Shown here: one piece after another, positions 44,247 to 53,872 of the stretch
How positions within the stretch are numbered: position 1 is the stretch's first letter
How the letters are laid out: each line of letters begins with the position of its first letter
Origin: Mucilaginibacter cryoferens
GTDB taxonomy: Bacteria; Bacteroidota; Bacteroidia; Sphingobacteriales; Sphingobacteriaceae
Reading direction: 5' to 3'
DNA: 64,000 nucleotides
NCBI RefSeq assembly: GCF_014205845.1
Contig: NZ_JACHCR010000029.1
Span: 19,989-83,988, forward strand
The notes under the pieces: model-generated
What the model was told of the DNA's origin: nothing
The model's input: the letters and a program-made list of their open reading frames with translations, nothing else
The model's database searches: none
Made by a program: the position numbers and the translations under genes

Positions 44247-45356
44247 TTAATTAGCAGTATTTAAAACTTTGATCTTATCGCCGTCTTCTATATCCGTTGC
44301 ACCTTCGGTAATAAGCTGATCACCTGCCTTTAAACCCGATAATATTTCTGTTTGGCCGCCATAAGTACTGCCCGATTTTACGTTAACCCTTTTGGCAACT
44401 CCATTTTCGCTCAACAATACATAATCACCTTCTTCTGATTTTTGGATAGCTTTTACCGGTATTGCAATGGTGTTGGCTTTAGTATAATTAGCAATTTGTA
44501 TAATAGCCGTCATATTCGGACGCAAGGTTTTACGCACAGGTAATTTAATCTCTACACCAAAACTACGCGAAGTTGGATCGATAACCTTGGCTGCAAAACT
44601 TACTTTGGTCATCAATGAATCGTTTGCATCGGGTACCAGAATTTTAACATCGTTACCGGTATTTACACTGCCAGAGTATGACTCTGGCACATCGGCCTTA
44701 ACCTTTAAAACATCGGCATTAACAATACGGATACCGGCTTGCCCCGGGCCTGCAACCTGACCCAGTTTAAGATCCATTTGATCCACAGTACCGCTTATTG
44801 GCGATACAATACGAAAATAAGCCGATTGCTTTTTTAATGCATCTAAAGCTTTCTTACTGCTTTGCAAAGTGGTTTGTGCCTGTAAAAACTGAACTTCGGT
44901 ACCTATTTTTTGATCCCAAAGGTTTTTCTGACGATCAAACAAGGTTTGATTTAAGCTCACCTGTGCTTCACTCTGTGCTATATTTTGCGTCATTACGCTA
45001 TTATCCAGTTGTGCAAGTGTCTGGCCTTTACTTACATGATCGCCGGTTTTTACAAAAATACCGGTTATAATACCCGCCGTTTGCGGATAGGCTGTTAGGT
45101 TATCCTGCGCGTCTATTTTACCTTGTATTTGTACATAATTAGTAAACGTGCCTGTTTTTATGGCAATTGTACTTACATCGGTTGTTTTACCAGAATCGGC
45201 ACCACCTACTTCTGCCTGTAACTTAGTAACCTTTGAGTTTATCTCTGCCTGCTGTTTTTGCAAATCGGCAAGTTCTGTTTTTTTATCCTTTGGCTTATTG
45301 GTGCAGGCTGCAGCCAAAAGAACCAAAGCAGCCGGTATGTATAATATTTTTTTCAT
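44247..45356 (-). CDS. RND efflux periplasmic adaptor lipoprotein
   Basis: The 369-residue product has a lipoprotein signal with lipobox LAAAC (Cys18). It has a coiled coil right after the signal (residues about 27-50) and again near 115-165, a lipoyl-like domain split around it (GIFVKTGDHVSKGQTLAQLD and RIVSPISGTVDQMDLKLG), a beta barrel and a membrane-proximal domain. It joins the RND pump to the TolC channel. It lies 32 bp after the tolC gene and 26 bp before the RND gene. A lipid anchor on the inner membrane is expected. Confidence 0.94.
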   Translation of the reverse strand: MKKILYIPAALVLLAAACTNKPKDKKTELADLQKQQAEINSKVTKLQAEVGGADSGKTTDVSTIAIKTGTFTNYVQIQGKIDAQDNLTAYPQTAGIITGIFVKTGDHVSKGQTLAQLDNSVMTQNIAQSEAQVSLNQTLFDRQKNLWDQKIGTEVQFLQAQTTLQSSKKALDALKKQSAYFRIVSPISGTVDQMDLKLGQVAGPGQAGIRIVNADVLKVKADVPESYSGSVNTGNDVKILVPDANDSLMTKVSFAAKVIDPTSRSFGVEIKLPVRKTLRPNMTAIIQIANYTKANTIAIPVKAIQKSEEGDYVLLSENGVAKRVNVKSGSTYGGQTEILSGLKAGDQLITEGATDIEDGDKIKVLNTAN

Positions 45357-45388
45357 GTCGTTATTTTATAGTGAGTTTAGTTTTTGTT

Positions 45389-46711
45389 TTATTGAATACG
45401 TCCGTATGCTTTATCCAGATCTACCTTGCTTACAAGAGCATCGTAAAGCCCTTGTATATATTTATTATCAGCATCCTCAAGCGCCGTTTGGGCCTGTGTA
45501 ACTTCAATGCTTGAACCTACACCTTGTTGATATTTAACTTTTGACACTCTTAAAACCTCTTCAGCTAAAGTTTGGTTACTTTTTTGATTATTAAGCGATT
45601 GCAAGCCGTTAATAAATGTAATACGTGCCTGACTAGCTTGAAGACTTAATGCATTTTTCACATTGCCTAAATCATTTTTGGATTTAAGTACGCTTATCTG
45701 CGATTGTCTTACCTGGTTAATACGTTGATTGCCATTAAATATTGGCACATTTAAAGTAAGGCCAATAAATGTTGACGGATAACTTGTATTATATAAATTA
45801 CTGAAGCTATTATCCTGATAATTAAGCGCTGTACTGGCATTAAATGATAAGGAAGGTAAAAACTGTGCTTTCTTACGTTTAAGATCCAACTCATTTAGTT
45901 TTAACGAGGTCTCTGTTAACCCATATTCAATCCTTTTACGATAAAAAGTTGTATCGGATGCAATATCGTTTACAGTTTCATTCAGATTAACATCTTGTAG
46001 CTTATCCTTTAATGTTACTTCGTACTCAATTGGCATTCCCATCTGAAATTTCAAAAACTGATAGTTTAAAACCAATAAACGTATGGTATTTTCACGTGAA
46101 GTGATTAAATTATTGTATTGTACGGTTATCCTGTCAACATCAATTTTCTCTACAATCCCCTGTTTGTTTTGCGCAACAGTTTGATCAACCTGCTGTTTAA
46201 GCTGCGCTATATTGGCATCCAGTAATCTCACCTGCTCATTACTTACCAATACCTGATAATACGCCTTTGTTACGCTTACGTTCGCCTCAATTTTTGAGCG
46301 TGTATAACTGCGTTGCGAAAGTTCTTTGTAAGTTTTTGAAGCTTTTAACCCCACAAGGTAAGTGCCATCAAATAATAGCTGATTTAAATTTAAACCAAAA
46401 TTGTTACTGTACTTTTGATAAATGCTAAATTTGTTGCCGCCAAATATTACGAGAGGCGCTTTTAAGTAATCCTGAAATGTAGCTTGTCCACTTATTTGTG
46501 GCAAACCTATACCAGTTGTTTCTTTAACTTTATATTCTGCACTTTTAACATCCAATTTTGCATTTACAACAGAGTCCTGGTGCTCATACGCGTAATTTAT
46601 ACAATCCTGCACCGTAAAATTAAACGTTTGGTTATTAGGTGGCGTTTCCTGGGCATAGCTTTTAAAGGCTATGGCGCAAAAGAATGTTGCCGTAAAAAGT
46701 AAATATTTCAT
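45389..46711 (-). CDS. TolC-type outer-membrane channel
   Basis: The 440-residue protein has a signal peptide (MKYLLFTATFFCAIAFKSYA, about 20 residues) and two OEP-family repeats (PF02321) with long helical coiled coils, e.g. RSYTRSKIEANVSVTKAYYQ in the first and VKNALSLQASQARITF in the second. Several beta-strand stretches such as FSNLYNTSYPSTFIGLTLNV fit the outer-membrane barrel. It completes a tripartite RND export system with the two downstream genes, and could also serve other adaptors such as that at 15831-17084. It follows its TetR gene by 91 bp. Confidence 0.94.
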   Translation of the reverse strand: MKYLLFTATFFCAIAFKSYAQETPPNNQTFNFTVQDCINYAYEHQDSVVNAKLDVKSAEYKVKETTGIGLPQISGQATFQDYLKAPLVIFGGNKFSIYQKYSNNFGLNLNQLLFDGTYLVGLKASKTYKELSQRSYTRSKIEANVSVTKAYYQVLVSNEQVRLLDANIAQLKQQVDQTVAQNKQGIVEKIDVDRITVQYNNLITSRENTIRLLVLNYQFLKFQMGMPIEYEVTLKDKLQDVNLNETVNDIASDTTFYRKRIEYGLTETSLKLNELDLKRKKAQFLPSLSFNASTALNYQDNSFSNLYNTSYPSTFIGLTLNVPIFNGNQRINQVRQSQISVLKSKNDLGNVKNALSLQASQARITFINGLQSLNNQKSNQTLAEEVLRVSKVKYQQGVGSSIEVTQAQTALEDADNKYIQGLYDALVSKVDLDKAYGRIQ

Positions 46712-46802
46712 GTATATATAATTGTTTAGTGATTTTTCTTCTAATTCTTAACTACCTCAAATACCTAGACCATTTGTGACAGCCTTATGTCAGCACTATT
46801 TT

Positions 46803-47414
46803 TTATTCTTCTTTTATATTTCTGTACTGGTTTAAAAGCTTGTAGCCTTTAAGTGTGCAAATGCCATAATTAAAATGATCTAAAAACTGCACCTGTATTT
46901 TCCAGGTATTAAATTCGGCAACGGGGAAAATAGTAGTATTAAAACCCAGCTCTACCGTATTTACCCGCATGCGCGCAACTATCTTTACGTCAATTTCTGG
47001 CCGAATGTAACCTTGCTTAATTCCTTTTGTTAACAATTCTTCCAGTGTGCTTACCAAAACCTCCGATTTGAATTTCTGAAACTCGCCCCACGCTTCCGGA
47101 TGATACTTTTGCAGATCATGGATCACAATTGGGTTGATCCTTGAAAACATCTCTTCGGAACATTTGGTCATGTTCATCATTTCCTCAATCACATTGGCAG
47201 ATTTGCTTATAAATTCTAGCATCTGCTCCTCATCCTCTTTCAATTTCTTTTTTGTAAGCGCCGTTACCAATTCGTTTTTATCTTTAAAAAACTGATAAAT
47301 AGTTTTTTTAGACATACCCAGATGCCTGGCTATATCATCCATAGTAACGCTCTTGATGCCTGCTTGTAAAAACAGTTCCTCGCCTCCGTGTATAATTCTC
47401 TCTGTTTGACTCAT
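46803..47414 (-). CDS. TetR-family regulator of the RND operon
   Basis: The 203-residue protein has a TetR HTH at residues about 9-56: SVTMDDIARHLGMSKKTIYQFFKDKNELV. The C-terminal part is helical and probably binds a ligand. It is the first gene of the tolC-adaptor-RND operon and is likely to repress it. Its own start codon lies inside a palindrome that overlaps the promoter (47405-47458), which is good evidence for autoregulation. The ligand is unknown but is often a pump substrate in this arrangement. Confidence 0.93.
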   Translation of the reverse strand: MSQTERIIHGGEELFLQAGIKSVTMDDIARHLGMSKKTIYQFFKDKNELVTALTKKKLKEDEEQMLEFISKSANVIEEMMNMTKCSEEMFSRINPIVIHDLQKYHPEAWGEFQKFKSEVLVSTLEELLTKGIKQGYIRPEIDVKIVARMRVNTVELGFNTTIFPVAEFNTWKIQVQFLDHFNYGICTLKGYKLLNQYRNIKEE

Positions 47415-47458
47415 TGACTTTCCGAGTCAAAACTAAGGAAACATTTTTTGATTTCAAA
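47405..47458 (-). promoter_or_regulatory. Autoregulated promoter and operator of the TetR-RND operon
   Basis: On the minus strand TTTG (47455-47458) and TAGTTTTG (47428-47435) are 19 bp apart, an ideal Bacteroidota promoter. The palindrome TTTGACTC-N11-GAGTCAAA (47405-47431) overlaps the -7 motif and includes the start codon (47412-47414), so the expected leader is under about 10 bases. Confidence 0.65.
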
Positions 47459-47494
47459 GTTTCCATCTTAAATTACTTTTCTCAGACAAACCTC

Positions 47495-47670
47495 TCAGAT
47501 GTGCAGATTACAGATTTCAAATGTGCAGATGCTCCGCAGATGTACAAATTCCAAATCTCAGATGTGCCGATTGTCTTTTATTTGAGCGCATGACTATCAA
47601 CCATTCAAAATTTGACATTTTCTCCCTAAAACATTTGCACATCTGAAATCTGCACACCTGCACATCTAAA
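47495..47670. repeat. Reiterated CAGATGTGCAGATT-type words upstream of purB
   Basis: The DNA between the TetR gene and purB contains many copies of GCAGAT, CAGATGTGCAGAT and the complement ATTTGCACATCTG, arranged as an imperfect inverted repeat (left cluster about 47495-47575, right cluster about 47630-47670). It is the same kind of word-based palindrome as those in the permease spacers, but with a different word. Confidence 0.6.
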
Positions 47671-47674
47671 TTCT

Positions 47675-47682
47675 TATCTTTG
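47675..47682 (+). promoter_or_regulatory. Bacteroidota-type -7 motif for purB
   Basis: TATCTTTG matches TAnnTTTG and lies 20 bp before the ATG. The -33 site is weak (TCTG at 47649-47652). Confidence 0.45.
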
Positions 47683-47701
47683 CAAAAATTTTATTTTATA
47701 T

Positions 47702-49048
47702 ATGAGCCTTACTCCACTTTCAGCAATTTCGCCAATTGATGGTCGCTATAGAAATACCACTGCCGAACTTGCCGATTACTTTTCTGAATATGCGCTAATT
47801 AAATACCGTGTATTTGTTGAGATTGAATACTTCATCGCCCTGGTTGAATATCCATTGCCTCAGTTACAAGGGTTTGATACCAATCTATCAGAAAAGTTAC
47901 GCGACATTTATAGAAATTTCAGCGAAGCCGATGCCGAAAGCGTTAAAGAGATTGAAAAAACAACCAATCACGATGTAAAAGCAGTAGAGTATTTTATTAA
48001 GAAAGAATTTGATAAAATATGTGGCCTTGACGCTTTTAAAGAGTTTATCCATTTTGGGTTGACCTCACAGGATATTAACAATACAGCTATCCCTTATACC
48101 TTTAAGCTGGCTATCAACAATACCTATTACCCGGCGATAGCCCAATTGGTTGATACGTTAAAGGGCTACGCCGCCGATTGGGAAAATATTCCTTTGCTGG
48201 CGCATACGCACGGGCAGCCGGCTTCGCCTACACGCCTGGGTAAAGAGATAGCGGTTTTTATAGAGCGATTAGAAGGCCAGCTGGAAATTTTAAAAACGGT
48301 AAAATACTCGGCCAAATTTGGTGGTGCTACCGGTAATTTTAACGCGCATCATATTGCTTACCCGGGTAAAGATTGGAAAGCCTTCGGAAACCATTTTGTG
48401 AACAATATTTTGGGATTGAGCCGCTCGCAGTTTACCACCCAGATTGAACATTACGATAATTTTGCCGCCCAGTGCGATGCCTTGAAGCGGATAAACAATA
48501 TACTGATAGATCTTGACCGTGATATGTGGACCTACATATCTATGAACTACTTTAAACAAAAAATTAAAACCGGCGAAGTAGGCTCGTCTGCCATGCCGCA
48601 CAAGGTTAACCCTATTGATTTTGAAAACTCAGAGGGTAACTTAGGTATTGCCAACGCTTTATTTGAGCACCTTGCTGCCAAACTGCCTATCTCCAGGTTA
48701 CAGCGCGATCTTACCGACTCTACCGTACTACGTAACATTGGTGTACCGGTGGCACATACGTTAATCGCCATTAAATCGACCATTAAAGGCTTAAATAAAC
48801 TATTGCTTAACCAGGATGCCATCACTGCCGATCTGGAAGCCAACTGGCCTGTAGTGGCCGAAGCTATCCAAACCATTTTAAGGCGCGAAGGCTACCCTAA
48901 CCCATACGAAGCACTAAAAGACCTTACCCGTACCAACCAACAAATAAACGCGCAAACTATTGCAGAATTTGTGGATAGACTTGATGTAAGCGACAGTGTT
49001 AAAGAGGAATTAAAGAAGATAACGCCATTGAATTATACGGGAATATAA
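47702..49048 (+). CDS. purB: Adenylosuccinate lyase
   Basis: The 448-residue protein shows the fumarase/aspartase superfamily signature SSAMPHKVNPIDFENSEGN and the HTHGQPASPTRLGKE active-site segment. These, and the start LTPLSAISPIDGRYRN, identify the long E. coli-like PurB. It cleaves SAICAR and adenylosuccinate to release fumarate in purine synthesis and is cytoplasmic. It is monocistronic and ends in a perfect 17-bp hairpin (49069-49117). Confidence 0.97.
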   Translation: MSLTPLSAISPIDGRYRNTTAELADYFSEYALIKYRVFVEIEYFIALVEYPLPQLQGFDTNLSEKLRDIYRNFSEADAESVKEIEKTTNHDVKAVEYFIKKEFDKICGLDAFKEFIHFGLTSQDINNTAIPYTFKLAINNTYYPAIAQLVDTLKGYAADWENIPLLAHTHGQPASPTRLGKEIAVFIERLEGQLEILKTVKYSAKFGGATGNFNAHHIAYPGKDWKAFGNHFVNNILGLSRSQFTTQIEHYDNFAAQCDALKRINNILIDLDRDMWTYISMNYFKQKIKTGEVGSSAMPHKVNPIDFENSEGNLGIANALFEHLAAKLPISRLQRDLTDSTVLRNIGVPVAHTLIAIKSTIKGLNKLLLNQDAITADLEANWPVVAEAIQTILRREGYPNPYEALKDLTRTNQQINAQTIAEFVDRLDVSDSVKEELKKITPLNYTGI

Positions 49049-49068
49049 TTAATTTGAGAATTTGAAGA

Positions 49069-49117
49069 TTTGAGAATTTGAAAATGATAGCAACATGTTA
49101 ATTTTCAAATTCTCAAA
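49069..49117. terminator. Perfect 17-bp hairpin after purB
   Basis: Arms 49069-49085 and 49101-49117 (TTTGAGAATTTGAAAAT and its complement) enclose a 15-base loop. The DNA just before it repeats the word GAATTTGA, so it is also a word-type palindrome. Confidence 0.7.
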
Positions 49118-49180
49118 TAATCAAATAATCATCTCCCCGTCATAACATTTTAACTATGACATTTTAATCAAAAAGCTATT

Positions 49181-49188
49181 TAAATTTG
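49181..49188 (+). promoter_or_regulatory. Bacteroidota-type -7 motif for the Nfu gene
   Basis: TAAATTTG fits TAnnTTTG and lies 28 bp before the start codon. No clear TTTG lies at the usual distance. Confidence 0.3.
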
Positions 49189-49216
49189 TTAATTCAATTT
49201 TAATACAAGAACATCC

Positions 49217-49768
49217 ATGAATATCAACGTATATACTGAATCAACGCCTAACCCGGCAACAATGAAGTTCATTGTGAACAAGTTGCTTATCAATGGCAGC
49301 GCCGATTATGCCACAAAAGAAAGTGCGGAAAAATCTCCTTTCGCTAAAGAATTGTATAAATTTTCTTTTGTAAATGGCGTGTTCTTCGCCAGTAACTTTG
49401 TTACCATCACCAAAACTGATGGCAGCGACTGGGCAGATGTTGAGCCAATAATGAAGGAGTTTGTAAAAGGTGCGGTTGAATCTGAGTTGAAGATCCAATT
49501 AGAAGAGCAATCTGAGGAAACAAACTTTGAAGGTTCTGAAACTGAGGTTAAAATTCAGCAGATCTTACATGATTACGTTCGTCCAGCTGTTGAGCAGGAT
49601 GGTGGAGCTATCTCTTACCGTTCATTTAACGAAGGCGTAGTAACAGTTGAATTGCGTGGTTCATGCAGTGGCTGCCCATCATCAACCATCACCCTTAAAG
49701 CCGGTATCGAAAACCTATTGAAACGTATGGTACCCGAAGTTACCGAAGTGGTATCTGAAGCCTTATAA
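49217..49768 (+). CDS. Nfu-type iron-sulfur cluster scaffold/carrier protein
   Basis: The 183-residue protein has an N-terminal Nfu_N domain (MNINVYTESTPNPATMKFIV) and a C-terminal NifU-like domain. The latter contains the [Fe-S]-binding motif CSGC (Cys150 and Cys153) in LRGSCSGCPSSTITLKAGIE. Nfu proteins bind a cluster between two monomers and hand it to target enzymes. It is soluble and cytoplasmic. It lies 168 bp after purB and is followed by a terminator nested in a large inverted repeat. Confidence 0.95.
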   Translation: MNINVYTESTPNPATMKFIVNKLLINGSADYATKESAEKSPFAKELYKFSFVNGVFFASNFVTITKTDGSDWADVEPIMKEFVKGAVESELKIQLEEQSEETNFEGSETEVKIQQILHDYVRPAVEQDGGAISYRSFNEGVVTVELRGSCSGCPSSTITLKAGIENLLKRMVPEVTEVVSEAL

Positions 49769-50114
49769 TAATTAACACGAATTTCAATTAACACGAATTT
49801 CAATTAACACGAATTGCACGAATAGGATCGAATTTCACGAATTAGATTAGATAAAAGAGAGGCCCAGATCTATGCGAATTAAAATTCAAATAGATTTGGG
49901 CTTTTTTCATTTAAAGATACATCCAATTAGCCGAAAACGTCTTTGATAAAATTCAATCTAACTCACAAAATCACCATTCGCTAATATTAGTGTAATTCGA
50001 TCCTATTCGTGCAATTCGTGCTAAATTAAGATTCGTGTAATTCGATCCTATTCGTGTAATTCGTGCCAAATTAAGATTCCTGTAATTCGATCCTATTTGT
50101 GCAATTCGTGCTTA
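49769..50114. repeat. Large inverted repeat with 45-bp tandem copies
   Basis: Plus-strand copies of AATTCGATCCTATTCGTGC-type sequence occur three times with a 45-bp period (from 49991, 50036 and 50081). A 27-bp exact inverted copy lies at 49808-49834 (with 49994-50020), preceded by tandem AATTAACACGAATTTC words. The arms enclose a Rho-independent terminator (49862-49907). The last copy ends at the stop codon of the inositol-phosphatase-like gene. No gene is present. Confidence 0.85.
49862..49907 (+). terminator. Intrinsic terminator after the Nfu gene
   Basis: A 12-pair stem (GCCCAGATCTAT, 49862-49873, with 49890-49901; one G-U pair) is followed by a T-run. It is nested within a larger inverted repeat. 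Confidence 0.8.
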
Positions 50115-50903
50115 TTAAAAGTACTTCTGTATCGCGGTTAGCATCTCCCCTGTTATCTTACCATTGGTAGCTAATAACTCTCTTGCCTCTAATACTTCGC
50201 TACCGCCTTTAAAATTCAAGATCTCGCCGCCAGCTTGTTTCACAATTACAATGCCGGCTGCTACATCCCAGGCGTTGAGATTGTACTCGTAAAAGGCATC
50301 GAACCTGCCGCAAGCAGTATAAGCCAGATCAACAGCTGCCGAACCTATACGGCGCAGGCCGTGGCTGCTTTTCATCAGTTCGGTAAATAATTCAATATAT
50401 TGGGCCTGTTTGGTAAAATCGTAGTAAGGGAAGCCGGTTGCGATAAGACTTGTACCAACTGTTGTATTTTTGCTCACGCTGATCTCTTTGCCATTTAAAT
50501 AAGCCGGGGCACCTTTCCAGGCGTAAAAACATTCATCCTGGTTTATTTCGTAAACCACACCGGCAACCAGTTCGTCGTATTCTTTTAGGGCAATGCTTAC
50601 CGAAAATGTGGGCACACCATGTATAAAATTGGTGGTACCATCTAAAGGATCAATGATCCAATTGTACCGTTCACCAACAGTAGTGGTAGTTTTCTCTTCG
50701 GTAATGAAACCCGATTTGGGTAGGATCTTTCTTAGGCCATCAACAATAATACGCTCGGCGTTTTTGTCAACGTATGATACCATATCATTGAGGCCTTTGT
50801 ATTCAATTTTATCAGGATCAAAGGCTTTACGTTCTTGCCTTATAAAGTCGCCGGCCAGTTTGGCAACCTCAATTACTTGTAGTGTGATGTTCTGCAGTGC
50901 CAT
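50115..50903 (-). CDS. Inositol monophosphatase-family phosphatase
   Basis: The 262-residue cytoplasmic enzyme has the metal-binding motif IDPLDGTTNF (D85, D88), the acidic pair near E69-E70 in FITEEKT, and the C-terminal WDVAAGIVIVKQAGG. These are the IMPase (PF00459) signatures. It is Mg-dependent and dephosphorylates inositol phosphates or related sugar phosphates; SuhB and CysQ-like roles are alternatives. Its start overlaps the GtrA gene by 35 bp, so translation is coupled. A tandem repeat abuts its stop codon. Confidence 0.93.
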   Translation of the reverse strand: MALQNITLQVIEVAKLAGDFIRQERKAFDPDKIEYKGLNDMVSYVDKNAERIIVDGLRKILPKSGFITEEKTTTTVGERYNWIIDPLDGTTNFIHGVPTFSVSIALKEYDELVAGVVYEINQDECFYAWKGAPAYLNGKEISVSKNTTVGTSLIATGFPYYDFTKQAQYIELFTELMKSSHGLRRIGSAAVDLAYTACGRFDAFYEYNLNAWDVAAGIVIVKQAGGEILNFKGGSEVLEARELLATNGKITGEMLTAIQKYF

Positions 50904-51354
50904 GTTTGCGTAATGATAAACTGAATGAAAATGCTTTATGGATAAAATAACTGGCGAAAAACAAACTTAAGGCAGCACCAATACGCGCCACGGGAGCATA
51001 TACGCCAAAATCCTGGATCAATATTTTTATAAGTGCCAGGTTTGCAAAAAAGCCTACGCAAGCCACACCAACAAAGCGAAAGAACTGTTTATAGCCTGAT
51101 AATTTCGACTCCGTAAAAACAAGCGCACGGGTAATAATAAAATTAACCATAACACCCATTAAAAACGAAATGGCTAACGACAATGTAGAATTACGAAATG
51201 TGAATGAACCTATGGTGTAAGTATGCTTTGCCAGCAAATTATGATAAAACAGGTAAAATGCAGAAATATCTACAACGAAACCAGCACCCGCCGAAAGTAC
51301 AAACCTGAACACCTGGTTATCCAACAGCTTATTTGACTGCATTGTATTAGCCAT
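50869..51354 (-). CDS. GtrA-like membrane protein
   Basis: The 161-residue protein has four hydrophobic helices (about 13-33, 48-68, 83-103, 113-133) and the GtrA/DPMS family layout (PF04138), with [19 protein letters not shown] in the third. GtrA-like flippases are proposed to move lipid-linked sugars across the inner membrane for cell-surface glycan assembly. No glycosyltransferase is adjacent. The start overlaps the end of lgt by 8 bp and the end overlaps the phosphatase gene by 35 bp. Confidence 0.88.
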   Translation of the reverse strand: MANTMQSNKLLDNQVFRFVLSAGAGFVVDISAFYLFYHNLLAKHTYTIGSFTFRNSTLSLAISFLMGVMVNFIITRALVFTESKLSGYKQFFRFVGVACVGFFANLALIKILIQDFGVYAPVARIGAALSLFFASYFIHKAFSFSLSLRKHGTAEHHTTSN

Positions 51355-52513
51355 GCTGTAATGAAGCTGTTTTTTTGTTTTTTAAACCGTTGATAATTAG
51401 CGCGGCGCCACCAACAACCATAATAAGGGAGATCATTTCGGCCTGGGTAAAGCTAATGCCAGCAACATGATATTTTGTATTTACACGGATAAGCTCAATT
51501 AAAAAGCGCTCGACCCCGGCCAAAACCATATAGATACCAAATAAAACACCTGAACTTTTTATACGACTGCGGATACTCCACAAAAAAGCGAACAGTAACA
51601 GGCAGATAACACATTCGTACAATGACGTTGGATACACAGGGTATTGCAACTCGTGGCAAAATTTGCCAATACAATTGGCTATGGATACCCCTTCGTCATT
51701 AACATTATGTGGGAATTTAAACGACCAGGCCCAGTCGGGTGCCCAACTGAACCAACCTGGTTTCGGTGCCAGGTTTACTATACCCCAATCGCCATCACCA
51801 GACATCTGGCAGCCTACCCTGCCTAAAGCGTAAGCCAGCATCATACCGGGGCCGCCAATATCAAGCATATCCAACGGTTTAATATTGTTTTTATGGGCAA
51901 TGTAAAGTACCGCTGCACCACCGCAGATAAGACCACCATAAAATGTTAAACCACTGAAACCAACCAGCATGCCAACGGGATCTTTCATAAAATCGCCCCA
52001 GTTTTCTAAGGCGTTAAATAACTTGGCACCGGCAAAACCAAATACGGCTGCCCATAACAAAATACTGCCCATTATTTCGTACGGATGTACAGTTATCTCC
52101 CTATTTTCGGGTTTGGGTAATTTTTGCTTCTCACTTTCGTAATATGCCCAATAGGCAAAGAGTGCTGCACCTATGATACCGCCAAACCAGTTGCCACGTG
52201 TTGACAGTAAAAAGCCCTGGGTATCATTTAAAAGGGTATGATAGTTTAATATAGAATCGACAAGCTTATAACCTAAAATAAAACCAAAAACGCCGTTACC
52301 AACCAACTCCGAAGTACTTGCAGGCTTACCAACAAGTACCATTTTTTTAGAAGCATGCAAAATGCCCAGTTGCTCTTTACGCTTAAACTCCTGTACAAAA
52401 GCCCAATAGGCACCCATAAAAGCAATGGCTACAAAAAAACCAAATGTTTGGATGGGTAACGGAAGATTAAAACCGAAAAGGTACTGTAAAAGCGACGTTA
52501 TGGTTGGAAACAT
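51347..52513 (-). CDS. lgt: Prolipoprotein diacylglyceryl transferase
   Basis: The 388-residue inner-membrane protein has about seven membrane segments. The Lgt signature region [17 protein letters not shown] is visible, as are [10 protein letters not shown] and [10 protein letters not shown], matching the catalytic and substrate regions of Lgt (PF01790). It transfers the diacylglycerol of phosphatidylglycerol to the lipobox cysteine of prelipoproteins, the first maturation step. The length exceeds E. coli Lgt (291), mostly through an N-terminal and loop extension ([17 protein letters not shown]). It overlaps gtrA by 8 bp and lies 29 bp after mtaB. Confidence 0.92.
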   Translation of the reverse strand: MFPTITSLLQYLFGFNLPLPIQTFGFFVAIAFMGAYWAFVQEFKRKEQLGILHASKKMVLVGKPASTSELVGNGVFGFILGYKLVDSILNYHTLLNDTQGFLLSTRGNWFGGIIGAALFAYWAYYESEKQKLPKPENREITVHPYEIMGSILLWAAVFGFAGAKLFNALENWGDFMKDPVGMLVGFSGLTFYGGLICGGAAVLYIAHKNNIKPLDMLDIGGPGMMLAYALGRVGCQMSGDGDWGIVNLAPKPGWFSWAPDWAWSFKFPHNVNDEGVSIANCIGKFCHELQYPVYPTSLYECVICLLLFAFLWSIRSRIKSSGVLFGIYMVLAGVERFLIELIRVNTKYHVAGISFTQAEMISLIMVVGGAALIINGLKNKKTASLQHG

Positions 52514-52542
52514 AGGTAGTATTTTGAAGCGAAGATAATATT

Positions 52543-53862
52543 TTAATGCACTAATATTTCTTCGCCTTCTGTTATTTCGACATCACCATCTGGTGAAATA
52601 TTTGTTAAGCAAACCTTTTTTAATTCATTCACCAGTATTGGGTCGTACTTGGCTTTTACCTTTACGTAATTGCGGGTAAACCCATGCATAAAGCCATCTT
52701 TAATATCACCCTCAAATAAAACCTCATCGGTTTTACCCAGCTGGGTTTCGTAAAAGGCCCTGCGTTTTTTATCTGATAGAATATGTAGCATTTTACTCCT
52801 ATCGGCACGGGTTGAACCGGGTACAGTACCCTTCATTTCGGCAGCCGGTGTATTTTCCCTTTCGGAGTATGTAAATACGTGCAGGTATGAAACGCTCAGA
52901 TCGTTTAAAAAATTATAGGTATCAACAAAATCTTCACGTGTTTCGCCGGGGAAGCCAACAATAACATCAACACCAATGCAGCAATCCGGCATCAGCTCTT
53001 TTATTTTGGCAACACGGTTTACATAAAGATCGCGCTTGTAACGGCGGCGCATCAAACCTAATATTTTATCAGAACCAGATTGCAGCGGAATATGAAAATG
53101 AGGTACAAAACGTTTTGAGGTGGCAACAAAAGCAATAATCTCGTCGGTAAGCAGGTTTGGTTCTATGGATGAGATTCGGATACGATCTATCCCTTCAACC
53201 TCGTCCAATGCTTTAACCAGGTCGAAAAACTTATCCTCGCGGTTACCGTTGCGAATACCAAAATCGCCAAGGTTAACGCCGGTGAGCACTATTTCTTTTA
53301 CGCCCGAAGCGCTGATCTGTTTGGCTTGTTCAATTACATTGGCAATGGTATCGCTCCTGCTGGCACCACGCGCCAACGGAATGGTACAAAAGGTACAAGA
53401 ATAATCGCAACCATCCTGAACCTTCAGGAACGTACGGGTACGATCGCCAAAAGAATAAGCAGGTACAAACTCGTTGGCATGGCTTACCGGCTGGTTGTAA
53501 ACAACAGCTTTCGGCTTTTTAGTAAGATCGGTAATATGATCAATGATCTGGAATTTTTCGGCAGCGCCAAGCACCATATCAACGCCGGGTATATCGGCAA
53601 TTTCCTGTGGCTTTAGCTGGGCGTAGCAACCTACAATGGTTACATAAGCGTTTGGAGAGATCTTAAGCGCTTCCTTAACTATCTTTTTACACTTTTTATC
53701 GGCGTTTTCGGTAACCGAACAGGTGTTGATCACAAAAACATCGGGCGTGTTAGAAAACTCAACCGTATCGTAACCGGCATTGCTAAACATGCGGCCGATA
53801 GACGAGGTCTCCGAGTAATTCAGCTTACAGCCAAGGGTATAAAAAGCTACTTTCTTATTCAT
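52543..53862 (-). CDS. mtaB: tRNA t6A37 methylthiotransferase MtaB
   Basis: A 439-residue radical-SAM enzyme. The N-terminal UPF0004 domain supplies cysteines 12, 48 and 79 for the second cluster; the radical-SAM motif is GCDYSCTFC (Cys152, 156 and 159). A C-terminal TRAM-like domain (residues about 375-437) is present. It converts t6A to ms2t6A at tRNA position 37. The motif [12 protein letters not shown] and the overall length favour MtaB over MiaB or RimO. It heads the mtaB-lgt-gtrA-phosphatase operon and has a TATCTTTG motif just upstream. Confidence 0.93.
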   Translation of the reverse strand: MNKKVAFYTLGCKLNYSETSSIGRMFSNAGYDTVEFSNTPDVFVINTCSVTENADKKCKKIVKEALKISPNAYVTIVGCYAQLKPQEIADIPGVDMVLGAAEKFQIIDHITDLTKKPKAVVYNQPVSHANEFVPAYSFGDRTRTFLKVQDGCDYSCTFCTIPLARGASRSDTIANVIEQAKQISASGVKEIVLTGVNLGDFGIRNGNREDKFFDLVKALDEVEGIDRIRISSIEPNLLTDEIIAFVATSKRFVPHFHIPLQSGSDKILGLMRRRYKRDLYVNRVAKIKELMPDCCIGVDVIVGFPGETREDFVDTYNFLNDLSVSYLHVFTYSERENTPAAEMKGTVPGSTRADRSKMLHILSDKKRRAFYETQLGKTDEVLFEGDIKDGFMHGFTRNYVKVKAKYDPILVNELKKVCLTNISPDGDVEITEGEEILVH

Positions 53863-53872
53863 TGCAAGGCGG

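Noticed and set aside
49991..50114. Possible CRISPR array (three regular 45-bp copies)
   Set aside because: The copies are contiguous with no unique spacers, number fewer than four and have no cas genes nearby; this is a tandem repeat.
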